Assembly (NCBI GenBank): GCA_026416715.1
Contig: JAOAEQ010000015.1
Span: 1 to 64,000 of the forward strand
Source of the DNA: a bacterium
Lineage (GTDB): Bacteria; UBP4; UBA4092; JAOAEQ01
Reading direction: 5' to 3'
Length of the DNA stretch: 64,000 bases
The position numbers and the translations under genes are program-made. A model generated the notes under the pieces. It did no database searches. It was given only the letters and a program-made list of their open reading frames with translations, and was not told the origin of the DNA. Below are positions 25,970 through 34,941 of the stretch, piece by piece (the stretch's first letter is position 1; every line of letters begins with the position of its first letter).

Positions 25970-26132
25970 TACGGGAGGTAACTGTGAACTTCTGACTCCC
26001 TTTGGAGGTATTAGAGCAAACTCCAGAGTTTGGAGTTTGATAAAGCTGAATAACGAAAGTTTTCTGTCGCAGCCTTTCCTGTGGTTGGGCGAGTTCGTCA
26101 GGAAGCTAATCGTCCTGAGATGTATCCGTAGG
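25970..26132. repeat. Two-copy 165-bp intergenic element, copy 2
   Basis: This is the counterpart of 19550-19721. The TTTGGAGGTATTAGAGC core is exact. The following hairpin is improved here (CAAACTCCA/TGGAGTTTG), and a second hairpin TCAGGA/TCCTGA flanks AGCTAATCG. It lies between rrf2 and lptE, two leftward genes, and fills the spacer 25841-26141 together with the rrf2 promoter. It has no coding potential on either strand. Confidence 0.65.
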
Positions 26133-26141
26133 AGCGGAAGG

Positions 26142-26738
26142 TCATTTTTCAAAAATCCGAGCGACGATTTCGTCAGCAAGGTCGGTGATAAGGCGGGTGC
26201 GGGCATCCTGTTCGTTTTCATACTCGATACGGGAACGTTTGGGAACATAGGTTGTCGTAGCGAGAACTGCTTTCCGTTGCCGGATAATTTCGTTCGTGCG
26301 GGTATCTTTCAGAGTAAACGATGCGGTCAGTGATAACGAATATAAATCTACTTCACCTGAACGGTCGGTCGCCAGAATATTTTGGGTATAATTAGTTATC
26401 GTTCCGGATAAAACCACATCGGCGGTCGCAGGATTATTCACTACCTGCAACCGTTTATCCATAATCAACTCTTTCACAACCGCATTGGTTAACTTCTCTT
26501 CCATCCCATATTGGAACGTGTCGTTGCTAAACATCTGAACATATATAGTTCTCACCGAACCGGGTAGATTATTCGGCGGAATCTGCGCACAACCGGTTAT
26601 CCAGTAAGCAATAAGCAGGAGGAAGTTTGCGGTAGCGCAGATTCGGAAAAATATGCTGATAACGAAATTTTTATCCCTTTTGTGTTGAATTATTTTGTGT
26701 TGAATTATTCGGGTCATGGGCGATTTTCTCCAAATCAT
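26142..26738 (-). CDS. lptE: LptE-like LPS-assembly lipoprotein
   Basis: This protein of 198 residues (191 if started at ATG 26717) has a hydrophobic segment with a lipobox (LIAYWITGCAQIPP) and then a domain with TIYVQMFSNDTFQYGMEEKLTNAVVKELI. That fits the LptE pattern of conserved N-terminal strand, helix and the TADVVLSGTI strand. LptE plugs LptD in the outer membrane. In Escherichia coli lptE lies next to holA; here holA is two genes upstream, which supports the call. The start overlaps the kinase gene's 3' end by up to 68 bases through a 15-base tandem duplication. Confidence 0.65.
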   Translation of the reverse strand: MIWRKSPMTRIIQHKIIQHKRDKNFVISIFFRICATANFLLLIAYWITGCAQIPPNNLPGSVRTIYVQMFSNDTFQYGMEEKLTNAVVKELIMDKRLQVVNNPATADVVLSGTITNYTQNILATDRSGEVDLYSLSLTASFTLKDTRTNEIIRQRKAVLATTTYVPKRSRIEYENEQDARTRLITDLADEIVARIFEK

Positions 26739-29700
26739 TCATTAATTCTTTTGCCGTCTGATACCGCTGGTTCGGGTCTTTTTCCAGACATTTCATAATA
26801 ATTGCGGATAACGATTCCGGCACTTTTTTCGGCGGTTGCGGTTTAACATGGACATGCTGATAACTGATATTTCCCGTTGAAAATGGCGGCGAACCGGTAA
26901 CGAGTTCATAGAGCATAACGCCGAGCGAATATAAATCTGACCGACCATCAACCTGCGCTCCTTCCGTCTGTTCCGGCGACATATACAACGGGGTGCCAAT
27001 CATCGAGCCGGTCTGGGTTAATCCAGCACGTTCGAGCATCGTTGCTATTCCGAAATCGGTTATTTTAACCTGACCGGTTTCGGTCAACATAATATTTGCA
27101 GGTTTAATATCCCGATGGACAATTTTCATTGAATGCGCATAATCAAGCGCAGCACAGATCTGCAGTGCTATGTCGATAACCTCTTTCGGAGAAAACTTCT
27201 TTTTCTTCGCTAACATATCTTTAAGATTTTCCCCTTTAATATATTCCATCGAAATGAACCGACGACCGAGTTCCTCGTTCAAATCATAAATATGGACAAT
27301 ATGCGGATGCGCTAACCGTCGCGCTGACCGAACTTCCTGTTTGAACCGTTCGATAACCGTCTGGTCATAAATCAGTTCATCCGGTAAAAATTTTAAGGCA
27401 ACAAGTTCATCTAACTCTTTATCCCGTGCAAGGCAAATAATTCCCATATTTCCACGCCCGATTTCTTGGATAATCTCATAGCGAGTTTTCGTTTCTAACA
27501 CCGATGCCGGGTCGATAACCGTCGCGTCAACATCGGTAGATATCCCTGCTATTCTAGTCGCAGTTGAAGTCGGCGCGGAAGGTATCGGCATCGTTCGCAG
27601 TTTATCAATCAAATCCTTAACATCTTTATAAAGCACATCAACGGAAAAAATCTGTTCAAAAACGATTATCGCTTTCGCATACTGCCGCTGTTTCATATAA
27701 TGACACCCGATTTCATAGAGACTCTCTTTCACTTCATCGGTAAGCTGGAGTTTACTCAATTGCCGATACGCTAAATCATACAACCCTTTTTTCTGGAAAC
27801 ATAATCCGAGATATTTGGTTGATTCAGGCTCGTTATATCCGCTGCGTAATGTTTTCTGGAACTGAGCAATAGCTCGGTCAATTTCTCCTTGCATAAAGAG
27901 TATCTTACCGTATCGAAACCGAAGTTCTAGATTCGTTTCATCCTGATTGAGTTTAGCGGTATATAGTTTATCTAACTGAACGATAACGTCTTTATTTTTC
28001 GGCTGGTGTGCAAGGAGTACTTCAAAATCGGCTATTGCTGCATCGAGGTTTTCTGCCATCAGATATAGTTTCGCACGCTCTAAACGTGCAATCAGATTAT
28101 TGGGGTCTTTATCTAATATTGCGGTATAACCTTGGATAACAAAGGCAAGTTGACTGGGGTCAACTTCCGCTAATATACTCAATGAATGCAGCGCTTCCGG
28201 AATTCGGTTCAACTTTAAGTATAACGGAATAATCTGTTGATGCATGAACGGATTCGTTGGATATTTCTCTAAGAGATTTTGATATAGTGCAGAAATCAAT
28301 TCGGTATCGGTTGGATTCAATTTTTCATACGCTTGCAATTGTTCTAACGCTAAATTGAGTTCTCCTTGTTCAACATACGCTTTTGCTAACAGGAGATGAT
28401 ATATCGGTACCTGCGGTGTATCCGCAACCGCACGCTGATAGAGCGATATCGCTCGAGGTGATAAATCGTTTTGATGCGCATACGCTGTCGCTAACTCCTG
28501 AATATACGCTCGGTCGGTGTGTTCGGATTCATACACTTTTTCTAGATACATTACCGCCGTCGGATAATCTGCCATCCCTAAATAGGCTTGTCCGAGAAGC
28601 CGAAGTGCAGTTTTGTTCGCTGGACTAAACTCGAGCACTTTTTTCGCATTGGTTATCGCTTCCTGATACTTACGCTCGTAAAGATAATATCGCGCAATCG
28701 CGAGATAAAATTCAATACATTTCGGATCCCACTGAACCGCTCGCTGATAAAGTTCTACTGCATGGGCGTCGCGCTTCCCTTGCAATAAATAGAGTTGCGC
28801 AAGTTTACCTACCAGCGCTTGATTTTCCAGAATCAACGGATACGCTTCCGCATACAGGTTCATGGCAATATCATCAGTTCGGTTCAACTCAAGATACGCT
28901 TGCGCCAAGGTCATTAGCACTTCTGGATCCCGTTCACCCTGTTGCGCGAGTTTTTCAAATAGTTCGACAACGTGACGATAATCGTTCAAGGCACGATATG
29001 CACGACCTAGCGCCCGCAGAAAATATGGATTATTCCGTTTAAGTCGCAATGCTTCTTGATACAATGGAATAGCTTGTTCATCATACTTCTCGCGTTCCGC
29101 ATACGCTTTCGCTAGCATCAATGCAAGGTCTGGCTTCATCGTTCCATCCGGATTCATGAACTCTTCGGTATAAACAGCTACCGCTAAATCATCATACCGT
29201 TCCCGGACAGCGAACGCTTTTGCCAGCGCTGGACCGAGTTTATATTTTTTACGCCGATTGATATATCCGGGATATTGAGCGAGAACTTCATCTAGCAGAT
29301 TCTGGTCAAGCATCTCCCGAATGTTCTGGAGCGCTCTGCTTCTCACCAGCATTATAAACATGAACCAACTTGCAGCAAGGATAATGATACCAAGGATAGC
29401 GAGAACAACTATCGTTTTTCCAAGATGTTGTTGTGCGCTGATTTTTTGCAATCCTTTTTCGGCAGGTTTATATCTCGGGTTTAATGCAAGGATAGAAGAA
29501 AATAACGTACTTGCCTGCGACCAGTTTTTTTGGTTCATCGCGGATATCGCTTGATTGTAAAGTCGGTCAATCCTTTTGCGATTAGCGGCGATTTTCTCGT
29601 TCATTTCGGTGGCATAGGTATCATCTTTCAGCCCTGTTCGACGAAGATTAGCGCCAATCATCGGGAGTATCAGTTGCCGGGTTTGACACATCGTTGATGT

Positions 29701-30864
29701 ATGGGCAACATAAATTCTTTTTTCTTCTCCAGCAGCAACCACAATATCGAGAACACCATCGGCATCAACATCGGCGATAAGTGGCGTATGTAATGGTTTT
29801 CGACCTAACGCTACCGCAGCGATTATTTCCCCCGACTGCGGATGATATGCCCGAAGTTTCCCATCTTCACAGCCAACTACCACTTCGAAACTTTTATCAT
29901 TATTAACATCAGCGAGGACAGGATCTCCCCGACTTATCCCATAGGTAGGCATATTCCAAATCGCTGTTCCTGATTCTCCATCAAGAAAATATATCATGTT
30001 ATCCGCACTCACCACCGCAAGGTTATATCCCGCATTGTTTTTTCGGGGATATAATGCTGGTTGACCAGCGATAACTCCACCGGTCAAAAATTGCCAAAGC
30101 ATTTCACCGGTGTTCCCATTTAAACAGTACACCCGATTATCTTCACTCCCGATAACCACCTCTATTACTCCATCTTGATTGATATCAGCGACCGCTGCTG
30201 AACCAGTTATTCTACCTCGCGAACGAAATGACCATAATTTGGTTCCCGTTGCGCCGTTATATGCGTACACAAACCCATCTGCTGCGCCGATAATAATATC
30301 CGGAATCTGGTCTTGAGTTAAATCTATTACACAGGGAGTAGAATAAATCGGGCCGGTAGATTTAATGGTCTGCTGGCTCGTTCCCGTTTTACCATTAATA
30401 ATATGCAGGTATCCATTTTCGGTAGTTACCACGATATCAAGGATGGTATCGCGATTCATATCCACTACTGCCGGAGATGAACTGATTTCACCTTTACACG
30501 AACATTGCCAAACCGATTGACCGGTTCGTCCATTCAACCGATACAATCTGCCATTCGCAACGGTAACATAAATATCATAGAGACCAGAATTATCAATATC
30601 CGCTATAGCCGGCGAACTGTAAACGATACTGCGGGTTGGATATGACGTTTTCCAGAGCGGTTGTTTCGTTTTTCCATCAAACGCATAGATGTTGCCTCGG
30701 TTATCCCCGCAAACAATATCGAGCGTTTCATCGCCACTAATTTCGCCAACGGCTGGATTCCCGCTAATATATCCTTCACACTGAACCGACCAGCCAGACC
30801 GAATCACATCCGCAAAGCAAGAAGTACCTAGTACCAAGCACAAAACACTAACCACTACATACAT
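26671..30864 (-). CDS. Giant transmembrane Ser/Thr protein kinase: periplasmic beta-propeller, TM, TPR array, C-terminal kinase
   Basis: This protein of about 1397 residues starts with a signal sequence (MYVVVSVLCLVLGTSCFA). Residues about 20-420 are seven or more PQQ/FG-GAP-like units of the pattern SSPAVxDxxxDxxxDIVVxxxxGxLYxxNGxTG. A membrane segment (TIVVLAILGIIILAASWFMF) follows at about 485-505. Some 15-17 TPR-type helical pairs run to about 1080. The C-terminal kinase domain (about 1125-1390) has GRGNMG, Lys in VALKFL, HRDIKPANIM, DFGIA and GTPLYMSPEQ, so it should be active. The order is the reverse of usual bacterial PASTA kinases. ATG 30864 is chosen for the signal peptide; an in-frame start at 30987 adds 41 residues. 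It lies between holA and lptE. Confidence 0.88.
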   Translation of the reverse strand: MYVVVSVLCLVLGTSCFADVIRSGWSVQCEGYISGNPAVGEISGDETLDIVCGDNRGNIYAFDGKTKQPLWKTSYPTRSIVYSSPAIADIDNSGLYDIYVTVANGRLYRLNGRTGQSVWQCSCKGEISSSPAVVDMNRDTILDIVVTTENGYLHIINGKTGTSQQTIKSTGPIYSTPCVIDLTQDQIPDIIIGAADGFVYAYNGATGTKLWSFRSRGRITGSAAVADINQDGVIEVVIGSEDNRVYCLNGNTGEMLWQFLTGGVIAGQPALYPRKNNAGYNLAVVSADNMIYFLDGESGTAIWNMPTYGISRGDPVLADVNNDKSFEVVVGCEDGKLRAYHPQSGEIIAAVALGRKPLHTPLIADVDADGVLDIVVAAGEEKRIYVAHTSTMCQTRQLILPMIGANLRRTGLKDDTYATEMNEKIAANRKRIDRLYNQAISAMNQKNWSQASTLFSSILALNPRYKPAEKGLQKISAQQHLGKTIVVLAILGIIILAASWFMFIMLVRSRALQNIREMLDQNLLDEVLAQYPGYINRRKKYKLGPALAKAFAVRERYDDLAVAVYTEEFMNPDGTMKPDLALMLAKAYAEREKYDEQAIPLYQEALRLKRNNPYFLRALGRAYRALNDYRHVVELFEKLAQQGERDPEVLMTLAQAYLELNRTDDIAMNLYAEAYPLILENQALVGKLAQLYLLQGKRDAHAVELYQRAVQWDPKCIEFYLAIARYYLYERKYQEAITNAKKVLEFSPANKTALRLLGQAYLGMADYPTAVMYLEKVYESEHTDRAYIQELATAYAHQNDLSPRAISLYQRAVADTPQVPIYHLLLAKAYVEQGELNLALEQLQAYEKLNPTDTELISALYQNLLEKYPTNPFMHQQIIPLYLKLNRIPEALHSLSILAEVDPSQLAFVIQGYTAILDKDPNNLIARLERAKLYLMAENLDAAIADFEVLLAHQPKNKDVIVQLDKLYTAKLNQDETNLELRFRYGKILFMQGEIDRAIAQFQKTLRSGYNEPESTKYLGLCFQKKGLYDLAYRQLSKLQLTDEVKESLYEIGCHYMKQRQYAKAIIVFEQIFSVDVLYKDVKDLIDKLRTMPIPSAPTSTATRIAGISTDVDATVIDPASVLETKTRYEIIQEIGRGNMGIICLARDKELDELVALKFLPDELIYDQTVIERFKQEVRSARRLAHPHIVHIYDLNEELGRRFISMEYIKGENLKDMLAKKKKFSPKEVIDIALQICAALDYAHSMKIVHRDIKPANIMLTETGQVKITDFGIATMLERAGLTQTGSMIGTPLYMSPEQTEGAQVDGRSDLYSLGVMLYELVTGSPPFSTGNISYQHVHVKPQPPKKVPESLSAIIMKCLEKDPNQRYQTAKELMNDLEKIAHDPNNSTQNNSTQKG

Positions 30865-31024
30865 GACGCTGTTATACCTCAGATGAAAAGTAGGTAGCAT
30901 AAATCCAATACCATTTACCTGACGACGACCCAAAAACGTTAAACTTACCAAACGAAAAACGGAATGATAGATTCCCAGCGGTTTCACCGTTACGTTGTTA
31001 GCGATGAATTCTTATTATATATAG

Positions 31025-31924
31025 TTAATCACAAAATTTGATTATCCACGACTCTAACAGCAGTTCTGGGTCTTCACCCAAAATATCGGTTGCCCGAGGA
31101 TTAAGTTTATCTTCGAGTTCAACTAATTCTGCAACCGCATCTATCAGTTTCTGTCGACTGAAATTTCGCGCTTGTCGCTCAATTTTACTCTGCACAAACG
31201 GTTTCTGCTGTTTCAAATTTAATGTTGCTGATTCGGGTAACCATTCATCTGGCGCTTCGGTTGCATGCAGTAACGCTTGTAACCAAAACCGAACATAACG
31301 TGATATCATCCGATGGATACCAATCGGTTCGGTCTTATCCAGTTCAGAACGGAACAATTGGGTTACATAAGCGAGCGCTAATGCACTGTTCCTTTCGCCT
31401 AACGCATCAAGGAATTTAAACATTGAACCGGAAAAAGGAAATTCAATGATGACTCCCCGTTTTTTTATAGCGGTAAACAATGGATTGGTTTTGGCAACAG
31501 TTTTCCCTTTTTCTTTATCCTCTTCAAACGAGAAAACGAATACCGTCCAGTTCGCTTGTTGTTCATTGAAATATTCTGCAAATCGTTCGAGGTCTGCGGT
31601 TGCTTTTGCCGAGAGTTTTTTTGTGCCACCCAGAAAAGGATAATTTTCGATAATAATCACTCGACGAGAAGCTAGAAATGGATAGGTATCGCTTAACGTG
31701 ATAACCTCGAAAACATCTAAGTTTTTCCCATTAAACTCCGTTAAATTCCCATCACGGAACTCCGCCGGTATAAGCTGGTTGATTAAATTCCGTTTCGCTA
31801 AATTTAATGCGACTACATCTTCGCCGTAGAGGAGATAGACCGGTGCGATAGTACCCGATTCAACTTGGGATAGAACCGTAGCGAATTCGACCGGTTTTTC
31901 TTTTTCTTTTGATGGTGGTGGCAT
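31025..31924 (-). CDS. holA: DNA polymerase III delta subunit HolA
   Basis: This 299-residue protein has TIAPVYLLYGEDVVALNLAKRNL at the N-terminus, the usual YLLYGEE-like start of the delta clamp-loader subunit. RRVIIIENYPFL follows, and the C-terminus ends with RNFSRQKLIDAVAELVELEDKLN. Delta opens the sliding clamp in the clamp loader. It starts two bases after the nusB stop, suggesting translational coupling. Confidence 0.88.
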   Translation of the reverse strand: MPPPSKEKEKPVEFATVLSQVESGTIAPVYLLYGEDVVALNLAKRNLINQLIPAEFRDGNLTEFNGKNLDVFEVITLSDTYPFLASRRVIIIENYPFLGGTKKLSAKATADLERFAEYFNEQQANWTVFVFSFEEDKEKGKTVAKTNPLFTAIKKRGVIIEFPFSGSMFKFLDALGERNSALALAYVTQLFRSELDKTEPIGIHRMISRYVRFWLQALLHATEAPDEWLPESATLNLKQQKPFVQSKIERQARNFSRQKLIDAVAELVELEDKLNPRATDILGEDPELLLESWIIKFCD

Positions 31925-31926
31925 AA

Positions 31927-32346
31927 TTAAATCGGTTTATGTATCTTTCTCGATTTAACAATCGTATCTAAAATCCCATTGACAAACTTGCCGGAATCTT
32001 TTGTACTAAACTTTTTCGCGAGTTCAACAGCTTCATTGATGGTAACATTCACCGGGATAGTATCAAAATACAACAACTCTGCAATCGCTACCCGCAATAT
32101 GTTGCGGTCAACAACCGCTATCCGGTCGAAATTCCAATGTTTGACGGTATCGCGAATCATAGCATCGATTTCGGGGTGATGCTGAACAACTGCGGTAAGT
32201 AATTCTATCATAAAACGATTCTTGTCGTTTGAGTCAGGATTCTGCTCACAATATACCGATAATCCATTATTCAATGGTGTATCGGTAATATCTAATTGAT
32301 ACAGAAACTGTATCGCTTGTTCTCGAGCTTTCCGTCGCGTTTGCAT
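31927..32346 (-). CDS. nusB: Transcription antitermination factor NusB
   Basis: This 139-residue, all-helical protein has the family landmarks RRKAREQAIQFLYQLDIT, the central DAMIRDTVKHWNFDRIAVVDRNILRVAIAELL in parts, and the C-terminal VTINEAVELAKKFSTKDSGKFVNGILD. NusB with NusE binds boxA RNA. The ribH-nusB order is common in many bacteria. A hairpin-bearing spacer of about 180 bases separates it from ribH. Confidence 0.95.
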   Translation of the reverse strand: MQTRRKAREQAIQFLYQLDITDTPLNNGLSVYCEQNPDSNDKNRFMIELLTAVVQHHPEIDAMIRDTVKHWNFDRIAVVDRNILRVAIAELLYFDTIPVNVTINEAVELAKKFSTKDSGKFVNGILDTIVKSRKIHKPI

Positions 32347-32428
32347 AATCGATCATTCTACCTGACTTGCGTCGAGGGATATCAGGCTTTACCCTAAAGA
32401 GAAAACCACCTAACCTTACAGGATATAA

Positions 32429-32477
32429 ACCCTACGCTAACGTTCGGTCGAACACTGAAGTTTATCAACCGTAGGGT
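32429..32477 (-). other. Hairpin between ribH and nusB
   Basis: The outer arms ACCCTACG and CGTAGGGT pair perfectly, with a smaller GTTCG/CGAAC stem inside the loop. On the minus strand it follows the ribH stop by about 50 bases. No T-run follows, so it may be a processing or attenuation hairpin rather than a terminator. Confidence 0.4.
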
Positions 32478-32527
32478 AAAAAAGCCGTCGTAGAGAGAAT
32501 ATATTCTTCCTAAACTTAATTTAATTT

Positions 32528-32998
32528 CTATTCGCCTAATGCCGATTGGAGTTGTACCATCTCGATTGCGGATAATGCCGCATCCCATCCTTTATTGCCG
32601 ATTTTCGTTCCCGCACGTTCAATCGCCTGTTCGATGGTATCGGTAGTTAGTACACCGAATATGGTCGGAACTCCGGTCGTCAAATTTACCTGCGCTATCC
32701 CTTTACTAACTTCCGCAGCGATATAATCGAAATGGGGCGTCGCGCCGCGAATCACCGCACCGAGACATATCACCGCATCGTATTTTTTCGCTTTTGCAAT
32801 TTGCATCGCTATCCCCGGAATCTCAAATGAACCCGGTACCCAAACTACCACAATATTTTTATCATCTGCCCCGTGTCGGGTTAAACAATCGAGTGCGCCA
32901 TCTAGCAATTTTCCCGAGATAAACTCGTTGAACCGACTGATGACTATCGCAAATTTTTTCCCGCTCGCATCAAGTTTCCCTTGATATACCTTTGGCAT
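32528..32998 (-). CDS. ribH: 6,7-dimethyl-8-ribityllumazine synthase RibH
   Basis: This 156-residue protein has [20 protein letters not shown] (substrate-binding start), [30 protein letters not shown] (catalytic His region) and [21 protein letters not shown]. It condenses the butanone phosphate made by RibBA with the pyrimidine from RibD. AGGAGG six bases upstream of ATG 32998 fixes the start. It is fourth in the FMN-regulated operon. Confidence 0.96.
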   Translation of the reverse strand: MPKVYQGKLDASGKKFAIVISRFNEFISGKLLDGALDCLTRHGADDKNIVVVWVPGSFEIPGIAMQIAKAKKYDAVICLGAVIRGATPHFDYIAAEVSKGIAQVNLTTGVPTIFGVLTTDTIEQAIERAGTKIGNKGWDAALSAIEMVQLQSALGE

Positions 32999-33073
32999 AA
33001 TCAACCTCCTCTTTATGATAGAACGGATGGACGCTAGAACTTTCTGGTCTTCCGTCCCATTGTTTCTTTATTC

Positions 33074-34270
33074 TTACGTTATCAAATGGCCTAATTTTTC
33101 CTTTTTACTTTTTAAATATTTCTGATTGATTGGCGTTCTCCCAACTTCTAATGGAACCCGTTCAACAACTTTTAATCCATACCCTTCTAATCCGATGATT
33201 TTCCGTGGATTATTGGTTATCAACCGAATCGTGGTCAACCCTAAATCAACGAGAATTTGCGCTCCGATTCCATAATCTCGTAAATCCGGTTTAAATCCGA
33301 GCCGTTCGTTCGCCTCAACGGTATCGAGCCCTTCTTCCTGCAAGACATACGCCCGCAATTTATTCTGCAACCCAATTCCACGCCCTTCCTGCCGCATATA
33401 GAGCAGCACACCGAGTTTCTCGCGTTCGATCATTTCCAATGCGGTCGCAAGTTGCTCGCCACAATCGCAACGTAACGAATGGAATACATCACCGGTTAAA
33501 CATTCTGAATGTACCCGAACTAAAACATTCTGTTTTCCGGCAACTTCTCCTTTAACCAACGCCAGATGATATTGGTTATCAATGGTAGTTTCGTATCCGA
33601 TAAGTTTAAATTCACCGAATTTTGTCGGGAACCGAACGGTTACCGCGCGACTGACTAATTTCTCGGTTTTCCGCCGATATGCAATTAAATCTTTGATAGT
33701 GATTATAACCAAATTATGTCGTTTTGCGAAAGCTAATAATTGCGGCACTCGAGCCATTGTTCCATCTTCGTTTAAAATTTCACAGATTACCCCTGCCGGA
33801 TATAAGCCCGCTAATTTCGCTAAATCTACCGCCGCTTCAGTATGTCCCGCTCGAGCTAGAACTCCTCCTTCCTGCGCTTTCAATGGGAAAATATGTCCCG
33901 GTTTGACTAAATCTTCCGGTTTGGTTTTCGGGTCGAGCACTACCCGAATGGTATGCGCACGGTCTTGTGCGGAAATACCGGTGGTAATCCCATATTTCGC
34001 ATCGATTGAAACGGTAAAGGCAGTCTCAAGATGGCTCGTATTTTTCAAGACCATCGGGGTTATCTGCAATTCTTCTAACCGTTTCGCATGGATGGGTAAA
34101 CAGATTAATCCGCGACCGTGCATTGCCATAAAGTTTATCGCTGCTGGCGTAACCTTTTCAGCTGCCATAACCAAATCGCCTTCATTCTCCCGGTCTTCAT
34201 CGTCAACAACCACCACCATTTTCCCCTTTTTAATCTCTTGAATTGCTTCTTCAATGGTATTAAATTTCAT
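33074..34270 (-). CDS. ribBA: Bifunctional 3,4-DHBP synthase / GTP cyclohydrolase II RibBA
   Basis: This protein is about 398 residues long. The N-terminal DHBP synthase domain (about 1-200) has [28 protein letters not shown] and [14 protein letters not shown]. The C-terminal GTP cyclohydrolase II domain has the zinc Cys motif [18 protein letters not shown] and [14 protein letters not shown]. Both active sites look complete, so it supplies both riboflavin precursors. The start is ATG 34270 or ATG 34276 (MTMKF); neither has a strong Shine-Dalgarno. It follows ribE after about 15 bases. Confidence 0.95.
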   Translation of the reverse strand: MKFNTIEEAIQEIKKGKMVVVVDDEDRENEGDLVMAAEKVTPAAINFMAMHGRGLICLPIHAKRLEELQITPMVLKNTSHLETAFTVSIDAKYGITTGISAQDRAHTIRVVLDPKTKPEDLVKPGHIFPLKAQEGGVLARAGHTEAAVDLAKLAGLYPAGVICEILNEDGTMARVPQLLAFAKRHNLVIITIKDLIAYRRKTEKLVSRAVTVRFPTKFGEFKLIGYETTIDNQYHLALVKGEVAGKQNVLVRVHSECLTGDVFHSLRCDCGEQLATALEMIEREKLGVLLYMRQEGRGIGLQNKLRAYVLQEEGLDTVEANERLGFKPDLRDYGIGAQILVDLGLTTIRLITNNPRKIIGLEGYGLKVVERVPLEVGRTPINQKYLKSKKEKLGHLIT

Positions 34271-34289
34271 AGTCATTTTAATGGTAAAC

Positions 34290-34886
34290 TTATCGATAGA
34301 TTTGGGTAATTTGTTTGATGATATATTTAGCTAAGATATCCGTTTCAATATTAACGAAACTCCCAACCGTCTTATTTCCTAACGTAGTCTGTTCTCGCGT
34401 AAACGGAATTAACGCTACCCGAAAACTATCTCTGGTCACATCGACTACCGTCAAACTCACGCCGTCAACTGCAATGCTTCCTTTAGGAACGATATAGTGT
34501 ACCAGCTCGGAAGGAACGGTAATTTGCAGTTCGAATGTATCCGATTGCCGAATTATTCTGCTAATCTTGCCGACTCCATCAACATGCCCCTGGACAAAAT
34601 GACCATGGAATCGGTCGTGCATTTGCATTGCGCGTTCTAAATTCACGGGGTCGCCTACTTTAACGTGAGAAAACGTTGTCCGTTGAACGGTTTCCGGAAT
34701 AATATCCGCTTCGAAACCAGAGCCGGTGAAGGTTACCACCGTTAAACAGACCCCGTTCACCGCAATACTATCCCCAATCTTGAGACCGGATAAAACTTTC
34801 GCCGCTTCAATCTGGATATGGAGCGACTGATTCAATCGCAACATTCGCCTGATTTTACCAACTTCTTCAATAATTCCAGTAAACAT
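34290..34886 (-). CDS. ribE: Riboflavin synthase alpha chain
   Basis: This 198-residue protein begins [12 protein letters not shown], the canonical N-terminus. It contains two internally similar lumazine-binding halves: [14 protein letters not shown] and [14 protein letters not shown] mark the same position in each. [15 protein letters not shown] is the substrate-binding segment. It dismutates two lumazines to riboflavin. The start at ATG 34886 is chosen by the conserved N-terminus over the longer frame to 34934. Confidence 0.95.
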   Translation of the reverse strand: MFTGIIEEVGKIRRMLRLNQSLHIQIEAAKVLSGLKIGDSIAVNGVCLTVVTFTGSGFEADIIPETVQRTTFSHVKVGDPVNLERAMQMHDRFHGHFVQGHVDGVGKISRIIRQSDTFELQITVPSELVHYIVPKGSIAVDGVSLTVVDVTRDSFRVALIPFTREQTTLGNKTVGSFVNIETDILAKYIIKQITQIYR

Positions 34887-34941
34887 GCGCTCAATCCACG
34901 GAAAAACAATAGAACTTAAGCTCGATAAACTCATTGGGAAA

